From Megaera_A sp965233855 (GTDB lineage Bacteria; Pseudomonadota; Alphaproteobacteria; Rickettsiales; Rickettsiaceae), in NCBI GenBank assembly GCA_965233855.1, contig OZ247586.1, positions 1,415,997-1,479,996 on the forward strand: a stretch of 64,000 nt of DNA. Reading direction: 5' to 3'. The notes under the pieces were generated by a model. The model was not told the DNA's origin. It saw only the letters and a list, made by a program, of their open reading frames with translations, and searched no databases. Position numbers and translations under genes: made by a program. Positions 9,326 to 19,281 of the stretch are shown piece after piece (position 1 is the first letter of the stretch; each line of letters opens with the position of its first letter).

Positions 9326-10290
9326 TTACAACGTGAACTCAAAAGTTTTTAAAAATTCTTGTATATCAATATGATCATTTTTCTTTTGAAAAGTGTATTG
9401 ACCTAAAAAATGAATATGGTAATGCCAAGCCACTGGTGATATTTTCTTGATGTTTAATAGTAATTTATCTTTATCCTTGTGGTTTTCATATTTATCTACT
9501 AATTTAGATAAAATGATAGAGTTATAATAAATGATCGCATGGCTAACAAGCCTATTGCACTGATTGCTTATTTCTACGTCAATATCGGTTTTCCGTATAA
9601 TTGTTTTTTACCACCCACTTTGGATATAGCGGCTCTTAGCTGATGATAAGACTCAATTCTATTTTGTGATTTATCTACGGTTTTTTGTAGTTTAGTGTCT
9701 ATCATATATTTAAGTGTGTAAATACTTCTGATTAGTTTATCGTATTCGAACACTGCTTTTCGTAATTTATTGGAAGTAGGCAGGTGGCATAACTTTTTTA
9801 TCAAATTAGCTTGATTAAGCTCTTTCAGTGCTAATGTAGCAACTAGTTGGTCTATATTCTTTTTTTGTTCGGTGATAATTTTGAGATCAATCTGAGCCAC
9901 AGGCTTTATTAGGAAGTTCTTATAGTTTTTGATATCTCTTGTGCAATATAGATGCTTTAATTGCTTATTAAAGTCTTTAAATCTTGGATTTATCGCTGGA
10001 CCGAACCAATTCATTATAGCAAAGTTGGCTTTATTGATGATATGCATATCACCTGTAATGACATCAGGAGTTATTGTTGAATTATTACTTTGCCAAACAT
10101 CGAATAGAAAATAGCTTTCATGCTCATGAGTGCCTATGATTTTACATTGTAATGGTAAGTGATTGGCAAGCAGAGTATAAGCCGATACTCCTTGACCTTC
10201 TCTTAAATATTTACGTGAATAACGCGCTTTAATATTAGGAGAATTCAACTCATGTTTGCGCTTTTTACACGTTTGTTCAAGGTGGGCCAA
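9326..10290 (-). pseudogene. tnpA: Tn3-family transposase, C-terminal remnant (frameshifted)
   Basis: The minus-strand ORF at 9574-10290 (238 residues) matches the C-terminal catalytic half of a Tn3-type TnpA: RYSRKYLREGQGVSAYTLLANH, GTHEHESYF, a Tn3-like GDMHIINKANFAIMNWFG block, and ESYHQLRAAISKVGGKK. After a stop the homology continues in another frame down to 9326 (NQCNRLVSHAIIYYN then ISPVAWHYHIHFLGQY), so at least one frameshift has broken it. The N-terminal two thirds are missing; the fragment ends where the opposing Tn3 transposase begins, near 10255-10290. Non-functional. Confidence 0.8.
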
Positions 10291-12834
10291 TTTGAGTCTG
10301 TTGGTTTATTACAAATCAAGTCAGTAGAATTTCTTCAAAAGTTACAGATTTTACTTCCAGCACCGGATACATTATTACGGATTGTAAAAAAGCAAAGATT
10401 TTTTGTAAGAAAAAAGTTGTTTGACAAAATTCGAGAAAGGCTATCATCTGTTATAACCAAGAACCTTGATACATTATTAATTGTTAAATCAACCTATTCA
10501 GAAATTGAGTATATAAAACGCCCTATAAAAAATGCATCTGTGGATGCAGTCCTAGATATTATAGCAAGATTAGAAACTATTATCCAAACAGGTGTTATGG
10601 ATGTTGATTTATCAGACATTAATAATAACTATAAACGCACTTTAGCTAATGAAATTAAAAGATGTTCTGTTAGCAGAATACGTAAAATTGAAACTACAAA
10701 AAAATATACAGCAATTATATTTTTCTTGCAGCAGGCGTATCAGGATTATTTAGATATTTTGATTTCAACTTATATCAAATTAATAAATACAGCTTATACA
10801 CGAGCCGAGAATGAAGTTGTTAAACAAAATCATAGAAATGAGGATCAGCTAAGAGAGTCTTTAGAAAGTTACGAAGAAATGAAAGATATTATACGTGGTG
10901 ATGATATACCTGATGATCAATTACGTGCAACGTTATTAAAAAAGTTTTCCGAAGAATTTGAGAAAGACCTTCCAGCAATGCGTTGTTTTTTGAACGGTAA
11001 GAGCAGACAAATATTCCAAGTATTTATCAAGAAGTATAGCTACTTTAGACAATTCACGACCAAAATCTTTCCTTTGCTACGCTTGCAAAATGAATTATCT
11101 TCATATAAATCGACTACATTAGAATCGCTCAAAATACTAATTGATTTAAACAATAATTCTAAAAGAAAACTTCCAAAAGATGTCTCTTTGTCATTTGTCT
11201 CAAAAGAATTAAAAAAGATTGTAGTGTTAGCAGATGGTACAGTTGATAAGCGTGCTTGGGAATGTTTATTATATTTAAAGATTAGAGATGAGATTAAACA
11301 GGGCAATATAAATGCCCCTGAAAGCAAGCGTTATTCAAGTATTAAAACTTTTAATATAGATGATAATGATTGGGCTATTTTTAGAAATGATTTTTTTAAA
11401 CGTTCTAGTTTTCCTAAAGAAGTTAAGGAAGCAAGGTCATATTTAACAGAGAGGCTGGGTAAAGCTTACTCAGATTATTTTGCATCCGAGTCTCAAAATA
11501 ACTATGCAAAAGTTGTGGATGGAGAGTGGTCAATAGGAGTAGATACAAATGATGATTTAAGCCACGATGAAAAAGAAGAATTAAAAAAAATGAAATCTTG
11601 GTTAAGCAATAAAATGCGTGATATAAAATTACCTGAATTGTTAGTAGAAGTAGATAATGAATTATATTTTACTGAACCAATGACTACCTTTAATCAGAAT
11701 ATTTCAAACCGTATCAAAGATATATTCGATGTTTTAGCAACTCTTATGGCTCATGGTTGTAACATTGGGAAATACACAATGCCAAAGCTCATGGAAGGAA
11801 TTACTTATGAACGAATTTGCAGAGTAACTGATTGGCAATTAACAGAAGATGCTTTGCGATCTTCTTTGTCTAAGCTTGTGAATTCTATATCAAAGTTAGG
11901 TGTAACTGAATATTGGGGGTCAGGGCAATGCTCTAGCAGCGATGCACATTTGAAGGAGTTTAAACAGAAAATATCCCAACAAACATATCAACCTAATTTT
12001 GGTGGTTTTGCTATAGCTTTCTATACTTTTGTAGCAGATAATTATGCTCCATTCCATTGCAAGCCTTTTGAATGTACTGAGGGTGAAGCTCCACATGCTT
12101 TGGATGGTCATTTATACAATGAGAGCGATTTAGAATTTGAAGAACATTTTACTGATAGCAGGTCTGCAGCTACAATTTTATTTTCATCATTCGAATGGTA
12201 CGGCACAAAATACAGCCCGAGAATAAAAGGCATTCAGAATCATAATATTTATATGATTGATACTGAAAGAGACTATGGAAACTTAGCTCCTTTATTAAAA
12301 CATAAAACAGCTCGCATCAACATGGAATTAATAGAAAAACACTGGGATCAAATGGCTCAGTTTCATGCTTCCATAGAAAAAGGTAAGATAACAGCTTCAG
12401 TAGCCTTAAGAAGATTATTATCTTTAAGTAAAAAAAATGAATTCTTTAAGGCTAATCTTATGTTGGGACGCATTCTAAAAACAGAACATATCCTACAACA
12501 TATGAGCGACCCAGAGTACAGAAGAAAAAAGCATAGAGGCTTATTGAAAGGAGAAGAAATTCATCAATTAGGTCGTGATATTAACTATGCCAATAGAGGA
12601 AAAATATCAGCACGAACTGATAAAGGCTTAATAATTTGTTGCAACTCATTAACCATTATTTTGGCAGCAATAATTTATTGGCAAGCAAAAGAGCTCAATA
12701 GGTTGATTAATTCTGAAGAATTTAAAACAATGGGCTTTAATCCTAAGCTAATGGCACACATAAGTCCTGTAGGTTGGGATAATGTTGTGTTATATGGTGA
12801 ATATATAATTAATATAGAAAAAATTAAACGATAA
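10252..12834 (+). CDS. tnpA: Tn3-family transposase TnpA, N-terminally truncated
   Basis: An 860-residue product against roughly 970-1000 for full-length Tn3 TnpA; homology begins near FLQKLQILLPAPDTLLRIVK, so about 130 N-terminal (IR-binding) residues are missing and the first residues come from the junction with the opposing fragment. The DDE core looks kept: SSSDAH (first Asp), TDSRSAATILFSSFEWYGTKYSPRIKG (second Asp region), and HRGLLKGEEIHQLGRDINYANRGKI (Glu). It ends with the standard SPVGWDNVVLYGEY block. The subgroup differs from the minus-strand remnant it abuts. It probably no longer transposes alone. Confidence 0.8.
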   Translation: MFALFTRLFKVGQFESVGLLQIKSVEFLQKLQILLPAPDTLLRIVKKQRFFVRKKLFDKIRERLSSVITKNLDTLLIVKSTYSEIEYIKRPIKNASVDAVLDIIARLETIIQTGVMDVDLSDINNNYKRTLANEIKRCSVSRIRKIETTKKYTAIIFFLQQAYQDYLDILISTYIKLINTAYTRAENEVVKQNHRNEDQLRESLESYEEMKDIIRGDDIPDDQLRATLLKKFSEEFEKDLPAMRCFLNGKSRQIFQVFIKKYSYFRQFTTKIFPLLRLQNELSSYKSTTLESLKILIDLNNNSKRKLPKDVSLSFVSKELKKIVVLADGTVDKRAWECLLYLKIRDEIKQGNINAPESKRYSSIKTFNIDDNDWAIFRNDFFKRSSFPKEVKEARSYLTERLGKAYSDYFASESQNNYAKVVDGEWSIGVDTNDDLSHDEKEELKKMKSWLSNKMRDIKLPELLVEVDNELYFTEPMTTFNQNISNRIKDIFDVLATLMAHGCNIGKYTMPKLMEGITYERICRVTDWQLTEDALRSSLSKLVNSISKLGVTEYWGSGQCSSSDAHLKEFKQKISQQTYQPNFGGFAIAFYTFVADNYAPFHCKPFECTEGEAPHALDGHLYNESDLEFEEHFTDSRSAATILFSSFEWYGTKYSPRIKGIQNHNIYMIDTERDYGNLAPLLKHKTARINMELIEKHWDQMAQFHASIEKGKITASVALRRLLSLSKKNEFFKANLMLGRILKTEHILQHMSDPEYRRKKHRGLLKGEEIHQLGRDINYANRGKISARTDKGLIICCNSLTIILAAIIYWQAKELNRLINSEEFKTMGFNPKLMAHISPVGWDNVVLYGEYIINIEKIKR

Positions 12835-13142
12835 CTATGACAAACATCTTTTGCTGTTTTAGGGAAAGATTCGGTGTAAATGCAGATAGAAAGGGTAAAA
12901 TTATAAGAGTCTCCCTAAAAAGTTTATTTTCGGGAAAGTCTGGTTAATTCAGAACCAAAACATAAGGGATGCAGAGAATTATTCTTAAAGCCAATAACGT
13001 CTTTATAGGGAAAGTATTTTGACTAAATCACGAAAAGCACCATCCGCAAGGCTTATAGTATATACGATATAGCCTTATGCCGCATTTACGCACGTTTTTC
13101 CTTAGTTCCCTTAAGACTAAAGTAGCCTAGAAAACAAATATA
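12835..13142. other. intergenic, no gene seen
   Basis: About 310 bp of non-coding DNA after the truncated tnpA. It has a few G-rich repeats of the form GGGAAAG but no recognisable Tn3 inverted repeat or ORF. It separates the Tn3 remnant from the vapBC remnant. Confidence 0.4.
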
Positions 13143-13241
13143 TTAACGCTCCCCAAGCAAAGGTTTAAGCTTTTCCGCTCCACTCTCTTCTTGCAATAAG
13201 ATTAATAAAGACGAAGCGTCAAATACTACTTTTTTATTCAT
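13143..13241 (-). pseudogene. vapC: VapC PIN-domain toxin, N-terminal remnant
   Basis: Thirty-two codons reading MNKKVVFDASSLLILLQEESG then a few more residues and a stop. This is the N-terminus of a PIN toxin with its first catalytic Asp (VFDAS); it matches the start of the intact VapC at 41470 (MNKVVLDASALLALINNEKG). The remainder is gone. It overlaps the end of the vapB remnant by 8 nt, exactly as in the intact pair. Confidence 0.75.
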
Positions 13242-13458
13242 TCTTTGATTCAAATCTTCTGATATTTATTAGCTGATCCGACATAGAGACTGTCTTATCT
13301 TTTAAACAATTGCGTATTTTAGATTGTAAACTAGATAAAGCCTTTTCTGCTGTAGTAATAATCAATTTACCGCTTTCGCAATGGAGAATAATATTATCAC
13401 CTTGGTTTAAATGTAAATTATTACGAATAGAGGCAGGAATGATAACTCTACCACCTGC
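13234..13458 (-). pseudogene. vapB: VapB/AbrB-type antitoxin remnant
   Basis: An open minus-strand frame encodes GGRVIIPASIRNNLHLNQGD followed by a VapB-like helical tail ending RRFESKNE. This is an AbrB/MazE-fold antitoxin without its first residues. The 5' end is lost at the inverted repeat that bounds the resolvase element at 13459. Compare KGGKIAIPSACKKALNISDGD in the intact VapB at 41232. Confidence 0.75.
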
Positions 13459-14578
13459 CTGTCATTCCTCAAAGTGGAGTTCAGTGAATTGTCAAAGTGT
13501 GGTTCAGTAATATAATATAACTATCACATGGTAACGCTTTTGTTGTCCTTCACACGTAATAAGTCAGAAAACGTTCAGCAATTCTTATGTTTCTTCTTCT
13601 ATAGCGCTACGTCCTCCGGGTAAGTATCGATAGAGAGTAGAAGGATTCACTTTTAATCTCTTGGCTGCTTCTTTGACGGTAATTTTCTTGTTTTTTAGTA
13701 AAGCTTTAGCTACTATTAGATCATCAATCTTTAATGATGCTGGTCTCCCGCCTGTCCTGCCCATATCTTTAGCAGCTTTAAGTCCTGCCATTGTTCTCTC
13801 TTTAATCACACCACGCTCAAATTCAGCTAAGGCACCAAATATATGAAAGACTAATCTTCCTCCTGAATTCGTAGTATCGATTGCTTCAGTGAGAGATTTA
13901 AACCCTATGCCTTGTTTTTCCAGTTCTTCAACCGTATCAATTAACTTCCTGAGTGATCTGGCTAACCGATCAAGTTTCCATACAACTAAAGTATCGTCCT
14001 CATTAGCACGCATATATTCTAATGCTGCTTTTAATTCTGGACGATCACGTTGTGCACCTGAAGCTTTTTCCATGAAGATCTTTTTGCATCCTACTTCCTT
14101 TAAAGCATTTATTTGCAACTCCAAATTTTGCTCTTGCGTTGAAACTCTGGCATAACCTACTAACATTTTTTCTATTTTTTTCTTATAACTCATAAAAACT
14201 ATACATTTTAAGAGGTTTTATTTCAAGAGATAGTTTTAAGATAAAAATCAGGTAGTTTGGCAATATTTTTTGCAATTTTCTTACCAGTAACAAATCACTC
14301 TTTAAAACCCTCGTTTTAAAGAGACACTGAAATAGTAATATCTGACATTTACAAAAGATAAAGGTGTAAATAATTAATCATGGCATTTATTAATCATGGC
14401 ATTTAGAGATATCGTCCATAATCAATCTCATATGTTACATATACTGAACATAACTATGATTAAAATACTATATACTGAACTTGTCTATGATAAAATTGAA
14501 CTCCACTCTGAAAATTTATATCCTTACTTTAAAAGGGTTTTGCCTAAAATCGCTGAACTCCACTTTGAGGAATGACAG
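13459..14578. mobile_element. resolvase-bearing element with 26-bp perfect inverted repeats
   Basis: Positions 13459-13484 and 14553-14578 are perfect 26-bp inverted copies (outer end CTGTCATTCCTCAAAGTGG). Next to both ends lie further degenerate copies of the inner part (TCAAAGTGTGGTTCAGT on the left; several ACTGAAC/TGAACTCC-type repeats on the right), like the multiple terminal repeats of IS21-type or Tn-like ends. The only gene inside is a serine recombinase. The element interrupts the vapB antitoxin. No transposase is present, so it is probably a non-autonomous or decayed element. Confidence 0.6.
13585..14193 (-). CDS. serine recombinase (resolvase/invertase family)
   Basis: A 202-residue serine recombinase: catalytic Ser in VGYARVSTQEQN near residue 18, the resolvase block KLDRLARSLRKLIDTVEEL near residues 73-92, GRLVFHIFGALAEFERGVIKERT, and a C-terminal helix-turn-helix (TVKEAAKRLKVNPSTLYRYL). 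Length is usual for the Pin/TnpR group. It is the sole gene of the inverted-repeat element and appears intact. It shares its architecture with the 206-residue enzyme at 41876, but the sequences are clearly different. Confidence 0.9.
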   Translation of the reverse strand: MSYKKKIEKMLVGYARVSTQEQNLELQINALKEVGCKKIFMEKASGAQRDRPELKAALEYMRANEDDTLVVWKLDRLARSLRKLIDTVEELEKQGIGFKSLTEAIDTTNSGGRLVFHIFGALAEFERGVIKERTMAGLKAAKDMGRTGGRPASLKIDDLIVAKALLKNKKITVKEAAKRLKVNPSTLYRYLPGGRSAIEEET

Positions 14579-14726
14579 CTGGTCTCCCCCTGCTTCTAGA
14601 GAATTATTTACAAAAGCAATAACAACTAATGCATATTAGTACATACTAGTATTTATTCCTTTGTACCAATACCTTTTTATATATAGCAGTTTGTATTAGT
14701 ATGCATAAGTAACGATCAGTGTCAAT
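14579..14726. other. short intergenic between two mobile elements
   Basis: AT-rich spacer between the resolvase element and the IS21 end, with no gene. It contains short TATTAGTA-type direct repeats. The istB frame runs through it only because the IS21 end has no stop before 14646. Confidence 0.4.
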
Positions 14727-15620
14727 GTCAATTAAAAGTGTACCACTAATTCGCGTAAAAAGTGTACCACTAGAAATAAAAAATTTATCCCATATTACCT
14801 CCAATTTTTTAATTTTCTTCATTCGATAACTTTTACCTTTAATGTTAAATATTGAAGCATGATGCATTAGACGATCAACAATTGCTCTGGTTAACACTTC
14901 CTCATCAAAAATATCGTTCCAGTCAGATAATTCTTTATTGGTGGTAATGATTGTTGATTTATGCTCATATCTTTTGGATATTATTGCAAAAAAATCATCA
15001 GAGGAATATTTGGGTAATTGCTTAAACCCAAGCTCATCTAGTACCAGCAAGTCGTAATTTATCAACTGCTTTAGCTTCTTTGGATAGCTATTATCGGCTT
15101 TTGAAATATGAAGATTATATAATAGATCTGATACAGTCGTAAAATACACGCTATATTCCTTGGATAAAGCCTTAATAGCAAATGATATTGCTAAATGTGT
15201 TTTACCAGTTCCTGATGCACCAACTAAAATTATATTTTCTTTTGAATTGATAAATTGACATGTTGCAAGATCCGAGATAATTTTTTGATCTATACTAGGT
15301 TGAAAGCTAAAATCAAAATCTTCTATTTTTTTGAGAGAAGGAAGCTTTGCTGCATTTTTTCTCTTTTTGTAGTTGTTGTCTTTGCGATTACTTTTTTCAT
15401 CATCACATAACAATTCTAATAGCTCTTGGTAAGAGAGTTTATTTGTTTGAGCATAGATTAATCTTTCTTCTAAGCAAAATGCCATACCAGAGAGTTTGAA
15501 TGATCGTAGATGGCTTTGTTGCATGAATAATCGACCTATGACAAAATCTAGTAAAATGTTATTGTGTTCGTCAGATAAATTGACTTCTATAATATATGCG
15601 TTCTCCAAAGAAAAAACCAT
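14646..15620 (-). pseudogene. istB: IS21-family helper ATPase IstB, 5'-disrupted
   Basis: The IstB part spans about 14760-15511: GMAFCLEERLIYAQTNKLSYQE, Walker A ILVGASGTGKTHLA, Walker B LLVLDELGF, and the sensor region STIITTNKEL. The first 35 residues of this open frame are not IstB but antisense IS5 sequence, because an IS5-family copy replaced the true N-terminus at 15511/15512. The C-terminus reads out through the IS21 end (repeats of AAGTGTACCAC near 14735-14770). istA, which should lie upstream, is absent; traA sequence begins beyond the IS5 copy. The gene is a stranded remnant. Confidence 0.8.
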
Positions 15621-16605
15621 TTAGTAATTCCAGAAAACGATCTAAATTTAAAATCATCAATTGGCCGGAATACAACAATATTCTACGTAATAGAGGTCGT
15701 ATAGATTTGATGATTTCAAAGAATTTAGGAGAGAATTGGTACGAACAAAACAACAACAATAAAAACGTGGAGGCCAAAGAAGATATAGTGATCAAGCTAT
15801 TCTGGTATGTTTGCAAATTAGATGTTTGTTTAAACTAAAGCTAAGACAATGCCAAGGATTCATTAATTGGATATTTGAGATATCAGGAGCTCAAATAACT
15901 TGTCCAGATTATACCACTTTAAGTAGGCGTGGTAAGAGTTTAGATCTTGAGTCTTGGCTTGGTGATGCAGACAAGGAATTTAACCATGTGTCTATTGATA
16001 GTACTGGGATTCAAACCTATACAGGTAATGAGTGGTTAGAAAATAAACATGGTCTTCAATATATACGTAGAATATGGAAAAAGTTGCATATAGTCGTTGG
16101 CGACAATGGCGAGATTGTTGCCAATTCCACTACTGATCATAAGAAAGATGATAGATCACAAGTAAAAGATCTAACCAAAAATGTCAAAACCAAAGAATTA
16201 CTTGGTGATCCAGGGTATGATGGAGAAAATATATACAGGATGTTACGCAAAAAAGGCATCAAGCCAACTATTCGTCCACCAAATAATCTAGCTGCTAAAA
16301 AAGCAAAAACCGAGCGTCAGCATAGTGCTGCGTATCAACAAAACAAAGGATATCACCCATGGAGGAATAAGAATAAATATGGTAGAAGAGAATCTGCAGA
16401 AAATACCTTCTTCATATTTAAAAATTCTTTCGGTAGTAAATTTCTATCGAGGAGTGAAGATAACATGAAAAATGAAATGACGATCAAGTGTCAATTGTTA
16501 AACAAAATGTTCGAAATTGGCAAACCTAAATCTATGCGTATCGCTTAAACCCATATTTTGGGGTAAGGGGAAATCTATGAAAAATCCTATTCATGCAACA
16601 AAGCC
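15512..16605 (+). mobile_element. IS5-family element, copy 1 (1094 bp, frameshifted)
   Basis: Bounded by inverted ends GGCTTTGTTGCATGAAT and ATTCATGCAACAAAGCC. Nearly identical to the 1095-bp copy at 30465-31559 except for one missing A in a run near 15760, which breaks the transposase. The left flank is istB and the right flank is traA, two unrelated genes, and no target duplication is seen. This indicates that recombination through the IS joined two loci. Confidence 0.85.
15596..16548 (+). pseudogene. IS5-family transposase, frameshifted copy
   Basis: The 5' part from the ATG at 15596 (MRSPKKKPFSNSRKRSKF) and the 3' part from about 15811 (LKLRQCQGFINWIFEISG to the end) are in different frames because one A is missing relative to the intact copy at 30549-31502. 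The DDE core (VSIDSTGIQ, LGDPGYDG, ESAENTFFIFK) lies in the second frame and is otherwise unchanged. Inactive unless frameshifting rescues it. Confidence 0.85.
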
Positions 16606-17781
16606 AACACCAGTAGCTTCAGCAATAGTAGCTATTTGGCCAAGTACATGTGACTTACCAGTACCAGCCCTTCCGCGCATAATACGCATACCATTTTTAT
16701 CCATTATCAAATGCGACAATGCTGCATGCTGTTCTTCTGTTAAAGAGCCCTGCAAGTTATCTATCATCTGCTTACTAATATCTGCAATTTTAGCACCACT
16801 AGCAGTAAATATATTCTTATTACCTGCAACATAGCCACTAAGACGTAGCAGTTTTTCCTCTTCCTTCCTAATACCAATAGTTGTATAAAAGTCTGTTTTC
16901 TTACCATTATCATCATATAAACTCAGTAATGATTTAGAACAAAGAGCTTCTTCTATCAACATATCAGCCCTATCCTTATCAGGGATACATTTGACTGCCC
17001 TTTCTATATCCCCTCTATTAAAAACAGATGCTTTATCAGCAACTCTAGCAACAACATCCTCACCATTCTGCAGAGATTCAATATTAGCAAGCACCCTTTG
17101 TTCATTACGTTCTTGAGCTTGGTTTAATATACTTCTCATACGTACTGGGCCTACATGCTCCTGTGTAATCATACCAGGCAAGTCAACACGTAAATCAAGG
17201 CCACATTCTTTGAAATACTCATTTTGTATTGCCGTATAAGCAATACTATCTTTAGTTTCTTCAACAACAAAACCACCAGCTACCTTTGGTTGTAAATCAC
17301 GGGCCTTTAATCTCTCAAAACCCTTCCCATCTTTCGTGAATCTACGTGTTGGAGTCAGTAAATGAGCGTGCCAATTATCATTTTTATCATGTGGTTCATG
17401 GATATTAAGCTGAACACCAACCCTTTCTTTTATCCAGCCTTTATATTCAATAAATCTATAGACTAGCTCTTTTTTCATCTCAAGAGTTATTTCTTCTTCT
17501 TTTGGAAGAGCAAGAACCCACTCTACATAAAGTTGACTGTCTTTACGTAGTTCATTTTTTTCAACTTCATTTGATAATATAGATATATCTTTGAACTTCT
17601 GATCTACTCCATCGGGTAACATAACTTCATGATAAACATTGCCATTACGTTTCGAATAATTAAAAACTTCACCCGTTCCTTCATTAACTATTTTGCTTCT
17701 CGCATTATAGGCACTGCTATTACAAGCATTGCCATTTGAGCTTCTACCTATATACCTAGACTTAACAAAACAGATTGCCAT
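16606..17781 (-). pseudogene. traA: TraA relaxase, N-terminal 392 residues only
   Basis: Starts MAICFVKSRYIGRSSN at 17781 (an in-frame ATG 33 bases upstream is less likely because homology with the first TraA begins here). It has the relaxase motif HEPHDKNDNWHAHLL and runs to a Walker A (RGRAGTGKSHVLGQ), after which the IS5 copy cuts it. The whole relaxase domain is present but the helicase and primase-like parts are missing. Clearly paralogous to the traA at 1-4771, about the same order of divergence as the two traD copies. A truncated relaxase might still nick but not unwind. Confidence 0.85.
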
Positions 17782-17847
17782 TCTTTGTTCACATATCCAT
17801 TTTCTAATATACATATATTATAATCTAAATAATCATTTGTAAAGCAA

Positions 17848-17991
17848 GCATTGGCACAATGCATCTTGCGTATAAAACTTTCCTTACGGAAGAGATTTTA
17901 TAACTTTAACCCACTTCAGAAAAACAAAGGAATTAGAAAGCAAGTAACTAAGGGACAACTTTAGTTTGTTTGGAATGGTAGGCAACGGGGT
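17848..17991. other. putative oriT, module 2
   Basis: Counterpart of the element at 4836-4973. Hairpin GCATTG-GCA-CAATGC at 17848-17862, TTGCGTATAAAACT at 17866-17879, and ATGGTAGGCAACGGGGT at 17975-17991. Stem bases differ from copy 1 while the motifs on the right are conserved. The hairpin begins 67 bp from the relaxase ATG (65 bp in copy 1). The stretch 17782-18190 holds no gene. Confidence 0.55.
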
Positions 17992-18190
17992 TATTAAAAT
18001 AACAATAAAGAATATAAAATTACAATAAATATTACTATAATAAGAATATACAAGAACAAAGATAGCCATCAGATTTCAAATTAATGTAGTGAGTTTCTTG
18101 ACCACTGAATTATTTTCTTATAAACTATATCTTTTAATCTAAATTATATGATTACATTTAGTTTTACTAAAAGGAATAAGAGTATTACCT

Positions 18191-18442
18191 ATGAGTATCG
18201 AATATATTGAAGATGGGAATTTATCAAAGTCTGAGCGAAAACTAAGAGCTGGTAAAGTTGAAAAGCTTAATAAGCAGTTCGATGAAAACAGTCAGGATAT
18301 ATCATTAGCACAATTAGTTGCTAATAGAGAATCTGCTGATGCTTTAGAGAATTATCGTAAAATTAGAGAGCAACGTAAATCATTAGAATACACAAACCAA
18401 AAAGAATCAGCTCTTTTCTTTATTGATACAAGAGTTTCTTAA
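18191..18442 (+). CDS. small charged helical hypothetical protein
   Basis: An 83-residue protein rich in Lys, Glu and Arg (SKSERKLRAGKVEKLNKQFDENSQ, then ALENYRKIREQRKSLEY), probably a coiled coil. ATG preceded by AAAAGGAA about 12 bases upstream. It sits between the oriT candidate and traD in the second module and has no counterpart in the first. Function unknown; a relaxosome accessory is possible from position only. Confidence 0.5.
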   Translation: MSIEYIEDGNLSKSERKLRAGKVEKLNKQFDENSQDISLAQLVANRESADALENYRKIREQRKSLEYTNQKESALFFIDTRVS

Positions 18443-18482
18443 CCATTTTATATTACCATGAAACTTAGGATAAATAATTATT

Positions 18483-18947
18483 ATGCAGGATGACGCTATG
18501 GAGCAGGCTAAACTTAAATTAGAACAAAAGAAAACTAGATTAGCCGCTGAAGAAACCAAACTTAAACTCAAAGAACGGAAAGCTAGAACTAGAAAACTAA
18601 TAGAAGTTGGTGGACTAGTTACAAAAGCCGGGCTAGATCATTTGCCTACTAATGCAATTTATGGAGCCCTACTCCATCTGAAGAAAAAGCTTGCTGAAAA
18701 TGAAAATCTTGTATCAACTTGGGTAGTTGCTGGCAACAAGGAATTCCATAAAGAGCAAAAACAAACTACTGCTGTTATAATTAAGTTTGATGAAGAACCA
18801 GATGCTGATACTAAAACTTATATCAGATCCCATAATTTACGCTGGAATAGTTTCCGCGGGGAATGGTATGGTAATATTAGCAGCTTAGATGTTCTAAAAA
18901 TGGCTCTTGGTGATAAGATTAATTACAATCTAGAGATTATTGATTAA
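18483..18947 (+). CDS. traD: conjugal transfer protein TraD, second copy
   Basis: A 154-residue paralogue of the protein at 5068-5532 with the same layout: charged N-terminal helix, GGLVTKAGLDHLPTNAIYGALL block, and a C-terminal domain with YIRSHNLRWNSFRGEWYG. An alternative start five codons downstream (MEQAKLKLEQ) fits the first copy slightly better. Followed 32 bp later by an HU-like gene, repeating the module-1 order. Confidence 0.8.
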   Translation: MQDDAMEQAKLKLEQKKTRLAAEETKLKLKERKARTRKLIEVGGLVTKAGLDHLPTNAIYGALLHLKKKLAENENLVSTWVVAGNKEFHKEQKQTTAVIIKFDEEPDADTKTYIRSHNLRWNSFRGEWYGNISSLDVLKMALGDKINYNLEIID

Positions 18948-18979
18948 TAGCTGGATCAACAATTTAATATGAGGTGCTC

Positions 18980-19258
18980 ATGGATAAGTTTAATTTTATA
19001 GAATATACAGCAAAACGATATGGAATTGATTTCTCTGTTGCTGAAACGTTAGTTGATATGTTCTCTGATACTCTACAAGAATTACTAATTGCTGGTGTTG
19101 ATGTAAATATTGATGAAATCGGGCAATTTGAAGCAATGCCATTATTACCAAAGAATTTTAATCATCGTAATAATATTATTTTAGCTAAGGCCAAGCAGCA
19201 ACAAATAGTATATTTTACTCCCAGTAGCAAACTAGCTAATCGTGCTATTGCAAGTTAA
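18980..19258 (+). CDS. HU/IHF-like DNA-binding protein, divergent, second copy
   Basis: 92 residues from the ATG at 18980 (an SD-like GAGG stands just upstream, which decides this start over the GTG at 18974). MDKFNFIEYTAKRYGIDFSVAETLVDMFSDTLQELL aligns with the HU-like protein at 5564. The middle strand segment reads VNIDEIGQFEAMPLLP, and the GRNPxTG arm is missing. Likely nucleoid/relaxosome protein of the element. Confidence 0.75.
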   Translation: MDKFNFIEYTAKRYGIDFSVAETLVDMFSDTLQELLIAGVDVNIDEIGQFEAMPLLPKNFNHRNNIILAKAKQQQIVYFTPSSKLANRAIAS

Positions 19259-19281
19259 AATATTAAATACAGCTTGAGTAT

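Noticed and set aside
14646..15620. The full 324-residue ORF as a complete gene
   Set aside because: Its first 35 residues are antisense IS5 sequence, and its last part reads through the IS21 end; only the middle is IstB.
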